Of a stretch of DNA of 37,189 bases, positions 8,295 through 17,555 are shown piece by piece; the first letter of the stretch is position 1, and each line of letters starts with the position of its first letter. A program made the translations under genes and the position numbers. The notes beneath the pieces were generated by a model that was not told where the DNA came from, searched no databases, and saw nothing but the letters and a program-made list of their open reading frames with translations. Source of the DNA: an uncultured Hymenobacter sp. (lineage in GTDB: Bacteria > Bacteroidota > Bacteroidia > Cytophagales > Hymenobacteraceae); NCBI GenBank assembly GCA_913778455.1, contig CAJYVK010000269.1:1-37189 (forward strand), read 5' to 3'.

Positions 8295-10655
8295 TTAGAA
8301 AGGATACCCGATGGCCAAATTCAAGCGCCCCGTTTTGTCATCGGGCGTGCCGTAGTTGGCGCGCAGCGGGATGGCGTAATCGAAGCGAATGACGAAGAAT
8401 TGTACGTCGATGCGCAGGCCCACGCCCGTGCCCACGGCCAACTGCTGCAAAAACGTGCTGGCCTGAAACTGCCCGCCCGGCCGCTGGGGGTCGTTGTTCA
8501 CGAGCCAGATATTGCCCGCATCCAGAAACACCGCGCCTTTCACGTAAGGGAATAAATCCTGGCGGTATTCGATATTGCCCTCCAGGCGCAGGTCGCCTAC
8601 CTGGTCGTAGTAGCTGAAGCTGTTGGCGATGTCGGTGCTGGTAGGTTTGTAAGAGCCTGGTCCGATTTGACGGGGAGCAAAGGCCCGAATGGAGTTGGGG
8701 CCGCCGATGCCGTACTGCCGCAGGTAGGGGAGGGAGCCCCCGCCCGAATTACCGTAGGGCAGGCCCACGCCGATTTGCAGGCGACCCACAATGCGGTTGC
8801 CCGAAGTAGGATTGGCGCTGATGCGGTAATACTCGCGCAGCTCCAGATCAAACTTGGCATACTGGGCAAAGCGCTGGCCAGCAATGGTATAGTACTCAGT
8901 TGGTGACTTCTCGCCCACCACCGCGCTGCTGATAGCATTAGCCGCATTGCCGCTCACCTCGGCCATGCCCTGGAAGAAAATCTGCTGGCGGCGCTTTTCC
9001 AGGACCTGTTGGTTGTAGGTGTAGCGGTAGGAGGTAGCCAGAATAAACTGTGACCGGTAAGCCTGCCGCAAAAAAGGCCGCTGCATGAGCAGCGTATCAA
9101 ATACCGGCTGGGTCGAGACGGCGTTGTACGAAACGTCAATTAGCTTGAGTTCCTGCTCATTGGTGATGCGGGTTTTCCAGCTGTAGCCGTAATTGAGGTT
9201 GTAGCTGGTGGTGGAGAAATAGCCCGTGCGCGATACGTAGCGCACGCCCGCCCCGAAATTAGTGCGCGGCTGAAAGTCAGAATTAACCAGGCGCGGGTTC
9301 AGAAAGGGTAGCTGGGGGGCGATGAGGCGCGGCACGATGAGCTGCGCATTGAGGCCAAACTCGTTGGAGATGAGGCCGGTATTGTTGCGGCTCTCCGCCC
9401 CGGCCGGGGCGCGGGTCGAGGTTTCGGTCGAGGCGACGGCGTTGATGAGCAGCTGCTCGGCCCCGCGCAGGGCCGAGCGGTTACGAAACTGGATGGTGAG
9501 ACCCGGCCCGGTAAAGCCGTTGCTCTTGCTTACGAGCTGAAGCTCAGCCCGCAGGCTTTTCTTCTTGAGCTGGGTCATCAGCACGTCGGAGTCGAGGCGG
9601 GCGCGGCCGGCCGAGTCGCCCGCCGCCGAGGGCCGGAACTTGATTTCGACGAAGCGGAACGTGCCCAGGCTCATGAGACGGCTCAGCGTCTGGTCGCGGC
9701 GGCGCTGCCGAAACAGGCTGTCGGGATACAGAAACACCGCCCGCGTAATGGCCCGCGCCTTGAATACCTCTTCGTCGGGATAGTAGCGGTATTTTTTGAA
9801 AATGATGGGGTTGCGGCGGGTGGTGTCGGTTAAGACGTAATTGGTATTCAAACTGATGGTGTTGAGCCAGTAGGGCTGGCGGGCGCGGGCCGGGGTTTCG
9901 GCCTTCAGCTTGTAGTACACGTTTACCTTTCCCTGCAAGGTGCTATCGACCTGAAACAGCAGGTAATTAGGATTGAAATAATAAAAGCCCTCATTTTTAA
10001 GGGCCTGGTCGATGCGCACCCGCTCGTTGGTGAACATGTCGAGGTCGTAGGGCTCGCCCGCCTTGAGCAGCGTGCCCGGCTGGGTATTGCGGATGGCGGT
10101 TACCAACGCGCTGTCGCCCTGCGGAAAGCGCACCTCCTGAATAAGGTACTGCTGGCCCGGGCGCACCGTGTAATCCACTTGCGCCGTTTTCTCCTGCTCC
10201 TTCACCGCGCTGCTTACGGCCCCGTGGAAATAGCCCCGATTTTGGAGACGGTTGGTCATCAGGGTACGAGTCTGCTTGGCTTGCACCTGGCTCAGCAGTA
10301 CGGGCGCTTCACCAAACTTATTGGCTAGAAAGTGCTTCAGGCCCTTCTCCTTGCCCAGACCCAGATGCCAGAAATACAGTTTGGGCCGCTGGCCCAGAAT
10401 GGAGGCGTTGGGCTTGGGCCGCGGCAGCGTTTCGAGCTCGGTTTGCAAGGCATCCTGATTGCGTAGCTTGGTAGGAGCCTCGATCGTCACCTTGCTGCCG
10501 GTATATAGCTTCTGACCTTCCGGAATATACTTCAGGCCCGAGCAAGAAGCGAGCAGCAAGCCACCTAGCGCGGCAGCCCCACGACGGGCCAGCCGGCCGG
10601 CCGTGGGGCGTTGAGAGTTAGTCAAATAATTAGCAACTAAATAAATACGCTTCAT
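8295..10655 (-). CDS. tamL: TamL: BamA/TamA-like outer-membrane lipoprotein of the TAM complex
   Basis: The protein has 786 residues from the ATG at 10655, six bases after the tamB stop. A lipobox (LLASC, Cys38) precedes GLKYIPEGQKLYTGSKV, a characteristic N-terminus of the Bacteroidota TamA variant that carries a lipid anchor. POTRA-like repeats fill about residues 45-300. The C-terminal half is a 16-strand Omp85 barrel, including the GGxGSIRAFxP-like motif (GGPNSIRAFAPRQIG), VFLDAGNIW, GTGVGLRIDVQFFVIRFDYAIPLR and a terminal Phe (AIGYPF). Omp85 proteins insert or translocate outer-membrane proteins. Its position directly behind tamB, apparently in the same transcript, supports TamL rather than BamA. 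In Bacteroidota studied, TamL works with TamB in outer-membrane assembly. Confidence 0.9.
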   Translation of the reverse strand: MKRIYLVANYLTNSQRPTAGRLARRGAAALGGLLLASCSGLKYIPEGQKLYTGSKVTIEAPTKLRNQDALQTELETLPRPKPNASILGQRPKLYFWHLGLGKEKGLKHFLANKFGEAPVLLSQVQAKQTRTLMTNRLQNRGYFHGAVSSAVKEQEKTAQVDYTVRPGQQYLIQEVRFPQGDSALVTAIRNTQPGTLLKAGEPYDLDMFTNERVRIDQALKNEGFYYFNPNYLLFQVDSTLQGKVNVYYKLKAETPARARQPYWLNTISLNTNYVLTDTTRRNPIIFKKYRYYPDEEVFKARAITRAVFLYPDSLFRQRRRDQTLSRLMSLGTFRFVEIKFRPSAAGDSAGRARLDSDVLMTQLKKKSLRAELQLVSKSNGFTGPGLTIQFRNRSALRGAEQLLINAVASTETSTRAPAGAESRNNTGLISNEFGLNAQLIVPRLIAPQLPFLNPRLVNSDFQPRTNFGAGVRYVSRTGYFSTTSYNLNYGYSWKTRITNEQELKLIDVSYNAVSTQPVFDTLLMQRPFLRQAYRSQFILATSYRYTYNQQVLEKRRQQIFFQGMAEVSGNAANAISSAVVGEKSPTEYYTIAGQRFAQYAKFDLELREYYRISANPTSGNRIVGRLQIGVGLPYGNSGGGSLPYLRQYGIGGPNSIRAFAPRQIGPGSYKPTSTDIANSFSYYDQVGDLRLEGNIEYRQDLFPYVKGAVFLDAGNIWLVNNDPQRPGGQFQASTFLQQLAVGTGVGLRIDVQFFVIRFDYAIPLRANYGTPDDKTGRLNLAIGYPF

Positions 10656-10661
10656 GCTCAC

Positions 10662-13600
10662 TTACTGGCTGGCCGCCGGGCGGCGGGTGGTGTCGCGGCG
10701 GGCCGCGGCAGCGGTATTGACGGCCGCCGCGGAGTCGGCTTGCTGCTGTTCGCGGCGCTTGCGCTCCTCGGTATCTTTCTTATCCTGTTTGCGGGCCTCG
10801 CGCAGCTCACGCTTGGTCTCGGCCGGAATCTTGGCAAACAACTCCTGGAGGTTGTTATAGTCGCGCTGGAAAACGAGCGAAGCCCCGGTGCGCACGATGT
10901 TGCCGTCGATGTCCTCGTAGGCATTCTGGCGGAAGGCCCGCAGACGCAGGCGGCCATCGCGTAGCACGGTATATTCGATGCTCACATCGCCGGCAAAGTT
11001 GCTGGCCGCGCTGCTGCCCTGCGTGGCCTGGGTACCCGAGTTGCCGCTGAGCGGCACATCAGTGCCCAGGCGTACGGTGAGGCGGTTGTTGAGCAGCTGG
11101 CGGCGCACGGCTACGTTGAGGTCGGTGCGGCTCTGAGCCGAGCCGGTGCTGTAGTCGGCCTGGTTGGTGAAGCCCAGGTCGAGGCCCAAGCCCGCCAGGT
11201 ACTTGCCGGTCAGGTTCTGAAGCTGGTCGGTGAGCACCTGGCTGACCGAGCCGCGCAGCTGGCTGGCCACGATGCCCTCGCCGGCCGTGGTTTCAAATGG
11301 ATTCTGTTGCACGAAGCGCCCGAGCACGAGCAGCGAAAAGACTTGCTTGCTTTGCTCCGAGGTGTAGGTGGGCTGCCGCAATTGCGCCAGTCGTGCTTCT
11401 ACCTCACCCCCCAGCGCCCCACGCTGATTTTCGGGTAGCGTAATGTCGAAGTTGATGGTAGGCTTGCTGAGCTGGTCGGTTACTTTAATTAATACGCTAA
11501 AAGGAAGTGCATTGCGGGCTGCCGTATTGGCGTACTGGCTATCGCTGCCCTGGCTGGCCAGCAGCTCGGCCGGAGCCGTTCTGATGCGGTACACGGCGGT
11601 CAGGTTGAGGTCGGCGTTGTAGGGGTCGCCGGTCCAGGCAATGGAGGAGCCGGGGGCGATGATGAATTCACGCGTCACCAGGCCGTAGAGCGAAAGCTTG
11701 TATTTGCCCCGGCGCACGTCGAGGCGGCCGTTGAGGGTGAGGTTGCCGCTGGGGTCGAGGGTGGTGGTGAGGGTGCCGGCGGCCCGCACGCGCAGATTGT
11801 CGCCGCTCACCGGGTCGACCACGAACGTAAAGGGCGTCTTGTCGGTAATCGTAATTTGGGCCGTGAGGTCGTAGCCCACCGCGCTACTATTCACCGAGTC
11901 GGGGTCGGCCAGCACTACCAGGTGCGGGGTGGGGCGCATCTTCAAATCCACAAACTGCACGATGCCCTCACGGGCTACCACGCTGGGGTCGGCGGCCGGA
12001 TTTTCCACCGTCAGGTCCGAGCCGTCAGCCACGGTAGCGCGGGTGTCGATTTTGATGAGCGAGAGCGGTCCCGTGAGGCGGGTATCCGAATCGACTACCA
12101 GCCGGCCGTAGTACAGCGTGTTATCCTGAGTGCGGCGGCTTCGCACGGCCAGGAACTTATCAGTGGTTACCCGCAAATCGAAGGCGTAGTCTATTAAGTT
12201 CTTGGTGAGCAAATAGCCATTAGCTACCGCCTTGTTGCCCGCCGAGTCGAGTACCGTGAAATTATTGAAGGCAATGCCTTTTTCGTCAAACGTCACCGGC
12301 TGGCTCACGAGCCGGAACGGTGAGCCTAGCTGCGGCACCACGAAGCTGGCGTCGGGCGAGGTGGTGAGCTGGCCGCGCACCTGCGGGGCACCGGCCGTGC
12401 CCGCGATGTCGAGCCGGCCGCTGAGGTAGCCCGTGGCCTGGCTTATCTGTCCGGCCGAGAAGGGCTCGGCCGTTTTCACGTTCAGCCGCGCCACGTCGAG
12501 CACGAAGGCCAGCGGTGTGGCGTTGGGAGCCGTGTTGTAGGCCCCGCGTAGCGTCACGTCGTTGCCCCCGCCGCCGGTGAGGCGGGCGTTCACGTCGTAG
12601 CGGTCGGCCACGGGGTTGCTGGCTTGCAGGCTAAGGTCGCCGAGCACCGTTTTGCTGTACAGCAAGTCCTTGATGGTCAAGTTAGCGGTGAAGGCTTGCT
12701 TCTTGGTGCCTAGGCCGCGGGCCACGGCCTCGCCGTTGAGCGTGCCGCCCAGCGTGGAGTCGGGCTGGCCGATGGCCTTACTCAAAATGCCCAGCTGAAA
12801 CTGCTCGAAGCGCACGGCCAGCGGGGAAGTATTGACGGCGGGGTTCTGGCTCTGCACCACGAGGGCCGACGAGCCGTTGGTGAGGCGCAGGTTGTTGGCC
12901 ACTACGGTGCCATCGGCGTTGTAGCGTACGTAGTTGTCGTTGCCGGCCGTCCAGGTGTCGTAGTTAATAATCTGGTCGTTGGCGAAGGCAAACTGGTAGG
13001 CGTCGCCCCGGCTCTGCGTCAGCACTTGCAACGCGCCGGCCAGGGCCAGCCGCTCGCGGCTGGAGCTATCGCCGAGAATAGCCACCCGGGTATTAATCTT
13101 GTTGTCCGCCACGTTGCCCACCACGCTGGGCTGGCGCAGCTTAAAGCTGCTGTCTTGCCGGGCGCGGGCCAGCCGCAGCGCGTAATCGAGCTTGCGCGGG
13201 TCGGAGTTCACGCGCAGCGTGAGCGAGTCGAGCCGGTAGTTCTGGTAGCGGATGTAGCGAATGTCGCTATTGGCCGTGAGGCGGGCGGCCGCCCGGTTGT
13301 AGTCGCCGGCTAGCGTGAAGGGCGAGAGCCGCTTAATGTCGGGGACGAACCGGCGCAGCAGCCGAGTGTTTTTCACCCGCAGTGAGTACGTAAACTGCTG
13401 ATTACCGGCCTCATTGCGGAACGGCGTCACGCCCGCTAGGTGAAAGTAGCGGTTGATGTGGCGCTGCAATTCCGTGGCCAGGTCGCCCAGGCGCACGTTC
13501 CCATCCAGGTTGAAGGCCGCGATATTGGAATTGAAGTCCACGGCCGTGCGGCTGGCCGTTTGCACAATGCGGCCCTGCACCGAGTCGAGCGGAATGCGCT

Positions 13601-15182
13601 GCTTGTCCTTGACAATCACGATGCGGTCGCCGCTAAACGTACCGTTGAGCGTGTTCAAATCTGAGCCGCGCAGGTTGGCCTTGAGGTCGCCCTGCACGCG
13701 CAGGTCGCCGCCGGTGTAAAAGCCCAGCGCCGTGAGGTTGGCCCCGCGCAGGTTGAGCGAGGTCACTTCGTAACTAGGATTTTTGGCATCTCGCAGGTTC
13801 ACCACGGCCTTCAGGTCGAGGTCGAGGTTAGGGTCGGAATGACTGCTCGCGGCGATGTTATACTTGCCCCGGTCGATGCCCACGGTCGTAGTGACGCCGT
13901 GGTAGGTGTAGCCGTTGTAGCGGGCGCTCTGAATGTTGGCGCTCAACTGGCCCACTAGCGTGTTGGGGTCTTGCAGGTTGCCGGTGGCATTGATGCGGCC
14001 CGTGCCCGTAATCGGACCGATGGTCGGATCTTTCAGCAGTTTACCCGCGTCGAAATTCTGTACCGCGAAGGTGCCTACCAGCGGCTGCTGGCCGTTGGCC
14101 CGCGCCGCACCCAACTGGCCGCTGAAAGCCACGTTGCCGTAGGTCGAGCGCAGCTTGAGGTTGGTATCGAAGGCCAGGGTAGTGGGCCGGCCCCGGAAGG
14201 TGCCGCTCAGCGCGAGGGTAGGGGGGAGGCTGATGTTGTTGGGTACCGTACCCTTGGGCAGTACGCTCAGCAAGTCGGCGCGGGTGCTGCTGAATTTCTG
14301 AATATCTAGGTCCACGTACAGGCGGCTATCCACGTTGGGCAGCCCCACGATGTGTGCCCGGCGGGCTTGCATGGTCGTGTTACGCAGCCCCACGAAATCG
14401 AAGTTGCGCACCAGCAAATCGCCCAGCCGGCCACTGACCAGCCCGCTCAGCAGCACGCTTTGGTTGGGGCCAGTAGTGAAGGGCGGCGTATCCGCCAGGC
14501 TCGGCACCAGGTACAGAATGTCGCGGAAGCCCAGCCGGGTATCGCGCAGGTCGCCGCCCAGGCCCAGGTTGGGCAGGTCGTCGGCGATGGCCCCCAGGCT
14601 CTTATAGCGGATGCCCAGGCTGCGCTTGATGCGCGAGTTGGGCGTAACAAGGTCGAGGCTGTCGAGCTGAATCTGCACCGAGTCGTACACCACGTTGGCC
14701 CGCGCCGAGCTAATGGCGAAGCCGCTGTGGTCCTTGCCAGCCAGGTTGTCGAGCTTCAGTGTGGTGCGGTTTTCGGTAAACGTCAAGTCCCGCGTATTCA
14801 GCACCAAGTCCGTGAAGTGCAGGTGGCTGTAGTCGAGCGCCGGATAGCGGGTTTTCAGCTTGGGGTCGTTGAAATTATCGAAGTTCACCGCCACCTGGCT
14901 GATGTCGGACTGGGCCAGGGTCACGCGCCATTTCAGCGGCGTGGGGCTGGCCTTGTCGGCGGCCTCGTCTACCTTACGCACGGCTTCGGCCGGGTTGATT
15001 GCCCGCTGCTCGGCTGGCACGTTCTCGTTTTGGGCGTAGGCGAAGGTGGTGTTCTTCAGCGTCAGCTTGTCGAGGTCGATGCGCTCGTTTTTGAGGTCGA
15101 TGTTTTTGGCCGTCACGTCGGCCAGTCCCACCTGCGCGTTGATGTACTGCGCCGACGGGGCATTTTTATACACAAAGCCCAC
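10662..15182 (-). CDS. tamB: TamB, main part (in a different frame from its N-terminus)
   Basis: This open frame encodes 1,506 residues from a GTG at 15182, but that GTG is almost certainly internal: the frame stays open upstream to 15221 and reads SPFGLNKATLEDVGFVY before it. The body is a long run of repeating beta-strands (AsmA/TamB fold) and ends with the conserved TamB C-terminal domain (formerly DUF490), seen in LNGRLDVRRGKYKLSLYG, FIIAPGSSIAWTGDPYNADLNLTAVY and the VLTDQLQNLTGKYLAGLGLDLGF region. A charged Lys/Arg/Glu-rich tail closes the protein. TamB spans the periplasm as a hydrophobic groove linking inner membrane to TamA or TamL and is implicated in phospholipid transport and barrel assembly. 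Joined with the preceding 234-residue ORF it gives about 1,745 residues, a normal length for the family. Confidence 0.9.
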   Translation of the reverse strand: MGFVYKNAPSAQYINAQVGLADVTAKNIDLKNERIDLDKLTLKNTTFAYAQNENVPAEQRAINPAEAVRKVDEAADKASPTPLKWRVTLAQSDISQVAVNFDNFNDPKLKTRYPALDYSHLHFTDLVLNTRDLTFTENRTTLKLDNLAGKDHSGFAISSARANVVYDSVQIQLDSLDLVTPNSRIKRSLGIRYKSLGAIADDLPNLGLGGDLRDTRLGFRDILYLVPSLADTPPFTTGPNQSVLLSGLVSGRLGDLLVRNFDFVGLRNTTMQARRAHIVGLPNVDSRLYVDLDIQKFSSTRADLLSVLPKGTVPNNISLPPTLALSGTFRGRPTTLAFDTNLKLRSTYGNVAFSGQLGAARANGQQPLVGTFAVQNFDAGKLLKDPTIGPITGTGRINATGNLQDPNTLVGQLSANIQSARYNGYTYHGVTTTVGIDRGKYNIAASSHSDPNLDLDLKAVVNLRDAKNPSYEVTSLNLRGANLTALGFYTGGDLRVQGDLKANLRGSDLNTLNGTFSGDRIVIVKDKQRIPLDSVQGRIVQTASRTAVDFNSNIAAFNLDGNVRLGDLATELQRHINRYFHLAGVTPFRNEAGNQQFTYSLRVKNTRLLRRFVPDIKRLSPFTLAGDYNRAAARLTANSDIRYIRYQNYRLDSLTLRVNSDPRKLDYALRLARARQDSSFKLRQPSVVGNVADNKINTRVAILGDSSSRERLALAGALQVLTQSRGDAYQFAFANDQIINYDTWTAGNDNYVRYNADGTVVANNLRLTNGSSALVVQSQNPAVNTSPLAVRFEQFQLGILSKAIGQPDSTLGGTLNGEAVARGLGTKKQAFTANLTIKDLLYSKTVLGDLSLQASNPVADRYDVNARLTGGGGNDVTLRGAYNTAPNATPLAFVLDVARLNVKTAEPFSAGQISQATGYLSGRLDIAGTAGAPQVRGQLTTSPDASFVVPQLGSPFRLVSQPVTFDEKGIAFNNFTVLDSAGNKAVANGYLLTKNLIDYAFDLRVTTDKFLAVRSRRTQDNTLYYGRLVVDSDTRLTGPLSLIKIDTRATVADGSDLTVENPAADPSVVAREGIVQFVDLKMRPTPHLVVLADPDSVNSSAVGYDLTAQITITDKTPFTFVVDPVSGDNLRVRAAGTLTTTLDPSGNLTLNGRLDVRRGKYKLSLYGLVTREFIIAPGSSIAWTGDPYNADLNLTAVYRIRTAPAELLASQGSDSQYANTAARNALPFSVLIKVTDQLSKPTINFDITLPENQRGALGGEVEARLAQLRQPTYTSEQSKQVFSLLVLGRFVQQNPFETTAGEGIVASQLRGSVSQVLTDQLQNLTGKYLAGLGLDLGFTNQADYSTGSAQSRTDLNVAVRRQLLNNRLTVRLGTDVPLSGNSGTQATQGSSAASNFAGDVSIEYTVLRDGRLRLRAFRQNAYEDIDGNIVRTGASLVFQRDYNNLQELFAKIPAETKRELREARKQDKKDTEERKRREQQQADSAAAVNTAAAARRDTTRRPAASQ

Positions 15183-15198
15183 GTCTTCCAGCGTCGCC

Positions 15199-15903
15199 TT
15201 ATTCAGGCCAAAAGGTGAGCGTCAGCGGCTCTTCAGGCTTCTTGTCGTCCAGCTCGGGCGCGGTTTTGGTTTGCTCCATGCGGATGGCCGCGTGCCGTAA
15301 CGTCGCGTTATCCACTTTATACACAGAGTTATCCACATCCACCTCGTCCATGTTGACAAGTAGGTCACCAAGCTTTGCGCGTAAGTCAGAGCCAGCAACC
15401 TGGTCGTTCTGGGTAAACAGGATATTAGCCAGATGCACCCGCCCGATGTCGTATTTCAGGCCTGAGCTGGTAGTATCTACCGGGGCCGTGGGGTCTGAAA
15501 AAGCCTTGATAATAAAATCGTAGTTGTTGACGCTGTCGGGCGCGGTGCGGGTGAGGCGCACGCGGCCGTTTTCCAGCTCCACATCCTTGATGTTGACTTG
15601 CTTGCGCAGCAACGCGAAAATATCGACGCTCACGCCCAGGTGGCCCACGCTCAAGAGCGTATCGCGCTGCTGGTCGGCCAAATACACGTTGTCGAAATTG
15701 ATGGCGTGCCGAAAATCGGTGCGGAAAGTACCCAGCCGCACCTCAGTTTTGAGCTTATCGCGCAAGTAGCCCTCGGCACGACGCGCCACGAAGTCCTGGC
15801 CGGCCGGAAACTGCAAATACACCACTACGCCAATCACCAGCACCACCACCAGCGCCAGCAGCCCCAAGACAACGTACAGAAAGCGCCGTAGATACACTGA
15901 CAC
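15199..15903 (-). CDS. tamB: TamB, N-terminal part ending at an apparent frameshift
   Basis: This 234-residue frame starts at GTG 15903 (or GTG 15897). A signal anchor covers about residues 8-32 (RRFLYVVLGLLALVVVLVIG), followed by the classic TamB/AsmA opening: LRDKLKTEVRLGTFRTDFRHAINFDNVYLADQQRDTLL. It ends with KPEEPLTLTFWPE and a stop, where the next part of the protein continues in the other frame as FGLNKATLEDVGF. Removing one T from the TTTT run (minus strand, 15213-15210) fuses the two frames seamlessly. Possible explanations are a sequencing or assembly indel, a recent inactivating mutation, or a programmed shift; the sequence alone does not decide. Confidence 0.88.
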   Translation of the reverse strand: MSVYLRRFLYVVLGLLALVVVLVIGVVVYLQFPAGQDFVARRAEGYLRDKLKTEVRLGTFRTDFRHAINFDNVYLADQQRDTLLSVGHLGVSVDIFALLRKQVNIKDVELENGRVRLTRTAPDSVNNYDFIIKAFSDPTAPVDTTSSGLKYDIGRVHLANILFTQNDQVAGSDLRAKLGDLLVNMDEVDVDNSVYKVDNATLRHAAIRMEQTKTAPELDDKKPEEPLTLTFWPE

Positions 15904-16106
15904 AGGCAGAAAAAGGAATGTGAAGCCGCGTCCAGCTTCCGTAAGAGAACAGAATTATCCCCTCCCAAACGGTAAACCTTTAGCTGGGGTTGGCTTCGGG
16001 CCGGGCGAAAAGGCGCCGGCGCAAACGCACCGTAACCTACCTAAAACCTAACGGCTGAGCCTATTTTGCCCGCCGCCCGGCACCCGGCAACCGTGGGCCA
16101 GGCCGT

Positions 16107-16113
16107 TACTTTG
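16107..16113 (+). promoter_or_regulatory. TTTG box immediately before the moxR start
   Basis: TTACTTTG ends four bases before the ATG at 16118, the same layout as at lysR on the other strand. It is a candidate -7 element that would give a leaderless transcript. The 15904-16117 gap is otherwise unremarkable and must contain the divergent tamB promoter, which I could not place. Confidence 0.4.
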
Positions 16114-16117
16114 TCCC

Positions 16118-17092
16118 ATGCAGCCTACTTCCGCCCCCGATTATCGTCCCCTCATTCGCCAAGCCTTCGCCGAAATGGAAAAAGTAGTGGTGGGCCAGCG
16201 TGCGCTGGTCGGCCGCCTGCTCATCGGCGTGTTTACCGGCGGCCACATCTTGCTGGAAGGCGTGCCCGGCCTGGCCAAGACGCTCACCGTTTCGACGCTG
16301 GCGCAGGTGCTGCACCTGCACTTTCAGCGCGTGCAGTTCACGCCCGACCTGCTGCCTTCCGACCTCATTGGCACCATGATTTACAACCAGAACCAGTCGG
16401 TGTTTGAGGTCAAGAAAGGCCCCATCTTCGCCAACCTCGTGCTGGCCGACGAAATCAACCGCTCGCCTGCCAAGGTGCAGAGCGCCCTGCTCGAAGCCAT
16501 GCAGGAAAATCAGGTAACCATCGGCGAAACGACCTACCCGCTCGACCGCCCTTTCCTCGTGCTGGCCACCCAAAATCCGGTGGAGCAAGAGGGTACCTAC
16601 CCGCTGCCCGAGGCGCAGGTCGACCGCTTCATGCTGAAAGTCCACGTCGATTACCTCAAGAAAGCCGACGAACTAGAAGTAATGCGCCGCATGGCCAACC
16701 TGGGCTTCCAGGCCGACGTGCAGCCCGTGCTCACCAAGGAAGATATTTTCGGCATCCGCGACCAGATAAATCAGGTTACCATCTCCGATACGCTGGAGAA
16801 GTACCTCATCGAACTAGTTTTCGCGACCCGCCGCCCGGCCGACTATGACCTGCCCGAATTTGCCCAGGCCGTGCAGTTTGGGGCCAGCCCCCGCGCCAGC
16901 ATTGCGTTGCACCGCGCCGCCCGCGCCGTGGCCTACCTCGACGGCCGCGACTACGTGCTGCCCGAAGACATCAAAGACGTGGCCGAGGACGTGCTCAACC
17001 ACCGTATTCTGATGACTTACGAGGCTGAGGCCGATGGCATCCGCACCCACGATCTGATTGAGGCTATTCTGCGAAAAGTGCCCATTTCGTAA
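16118..17092 (+). CDS. MoxR-family AAA+ ATPase
   Basis: The protein has 324 residues, the usual MoxR length. Walker A is GVPGLAKT (residues 48-55), Walker B LVLADE (107-112), followed by INRSPAKVQSALLEAMQE, sensor 1 in FLVLATQNPVEQEGTYPLPEAQVDRF, and the sensor-2/lid region GASPRASIALHRAARAVAYLDGRDYVLPEDI. MoxR proteins act as chaperone-like ATPases that mature or remodel partner proteins and are usually encoded directly upstream of a DUF58/von Willebrand A-domain operon. Here no such partner follows: the next gene is a macro-domain protein on the opposite strand, starting seven bases after the stop. The MoxR gene therefore appears to be an orphan, or its partners lie elsewhere. Confidence 0.95.
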   Translation: MQPTSAPDYRPLIRQAFAEMEKVVVGQRALVGRLLIGVFTGGHILLEGVPGLAKTLTVSTLAQVLHLHFQRVQFTPDLLPSDLIGTMIYNQNQSVFEVKKGPIFANLVLADEINRSPAKVQSALLEAMQENQVTIGETTYPLDRPFLVLATQNPVEQEGTYPLPEAQVDRFMLKVHVDYLKKADELEVMRRMANLGFQADVQPVLTKEDIFGIRDQINQVTISDTLEKYLIELVFATRRPADYDLPEFAQAVQFGASPRASIALHRAARAVAYLDGRDYVLPEDIKDVAEDVLNHRILMTYEAEADGIRTHDLIEAILRKVPIS

Positions 17093-17099
17093 GACCGGC

Positions 17100-17555
17100 T
17101 CACTTGGCCCACTCTACGAATACGTGATGCTCGCCGGCCAATTCCTCTTCGATAATCGCCGCGATGGTGGCCCAGTCGCCGCCGGCTAGCCCCGCCCCAA
17201 TGGCGGGGTAAGCAATGCGCTGCCCGGCAAACTCCTGTTTCAAGCGGCGAAAAACCTGTCGAATAGCCTCGTAATCAGCATGCGGCCCCGGCCCGCGCCA
17301 CTGGTACTGGGTGTAGGCGTTGACGATGGTCAACGGCCGGCCCTCGGCTTCGACCCTGGCCGTGGAGTAGGTGCCCAGCTTCGCTCGGTCGCCCGCAACG
17401 GTAGCCAGGTCAGCCTGGTAAGCAGCCGGGAAAACTTGCTTTATCGTCTTGGCGATGCCCGCGCCCATCGTGCAGAAACAATTGCAGCCGTGCACAAGTA
17501 TGTCGAACTCGCCGGCTTTTGCTTTCTGGACTAAATCTCCTTTCTCAATCTGCAT
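17100..17555 (-). CDS. Macro-domain protein (ADP-ribose binding or hydrolysing)
   Basis: The protein has 151 residues and consists of a single macro domain. Visible are the opening IEKGDLVQKAKAGEFDILVHGCNCFCTMGAGIA (ligand-binding loop 1, with the conserved GCN and G-x-GIA), the strand TIVNAYTQYQW, and the phosphate-binding loop YPAIGAGLAGGDW. The HGCN...MGAGIA pattern resembles the Poa1p/ADP-ribose-1''-phosphatase subgroup. Family members hydrolyse ADP-ribose 1''-phosphate, O-acetyl-ADP-ribose, or ADP-ribosylated protein or DNA ends; which one applies here cannot be decided. The gene is monocistronic and convergent with moxR. No ADP-ribosyltransferase partner is nearby, so a toxin-antitoxin role has no local support. 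Confidence 0.88.
   Translation of the reverse strand: MQIEKGDLVQKAKAGEFDILVHGCNCFCTMGAGIAKTIKQVFPAAYQADLATVAGDRAKLGTYSTARVEAEGRPLTIVNAYTQYQWRGPGPHADYEAIRQVFRRLKQEFAGQRIAYPAIGAGLAGGDWATIAAIIEEELAGEHHVFVEWAK

Noticed and set aside
17100..17555. Macro-domain gene as antitoxin of an ADP-ribosyltransferase toxin (DarTG-like)
   Set aside because: No DarT-like or other transferase gene is adjacent; the neighbours are a MoxR ATPase and an empty gap.
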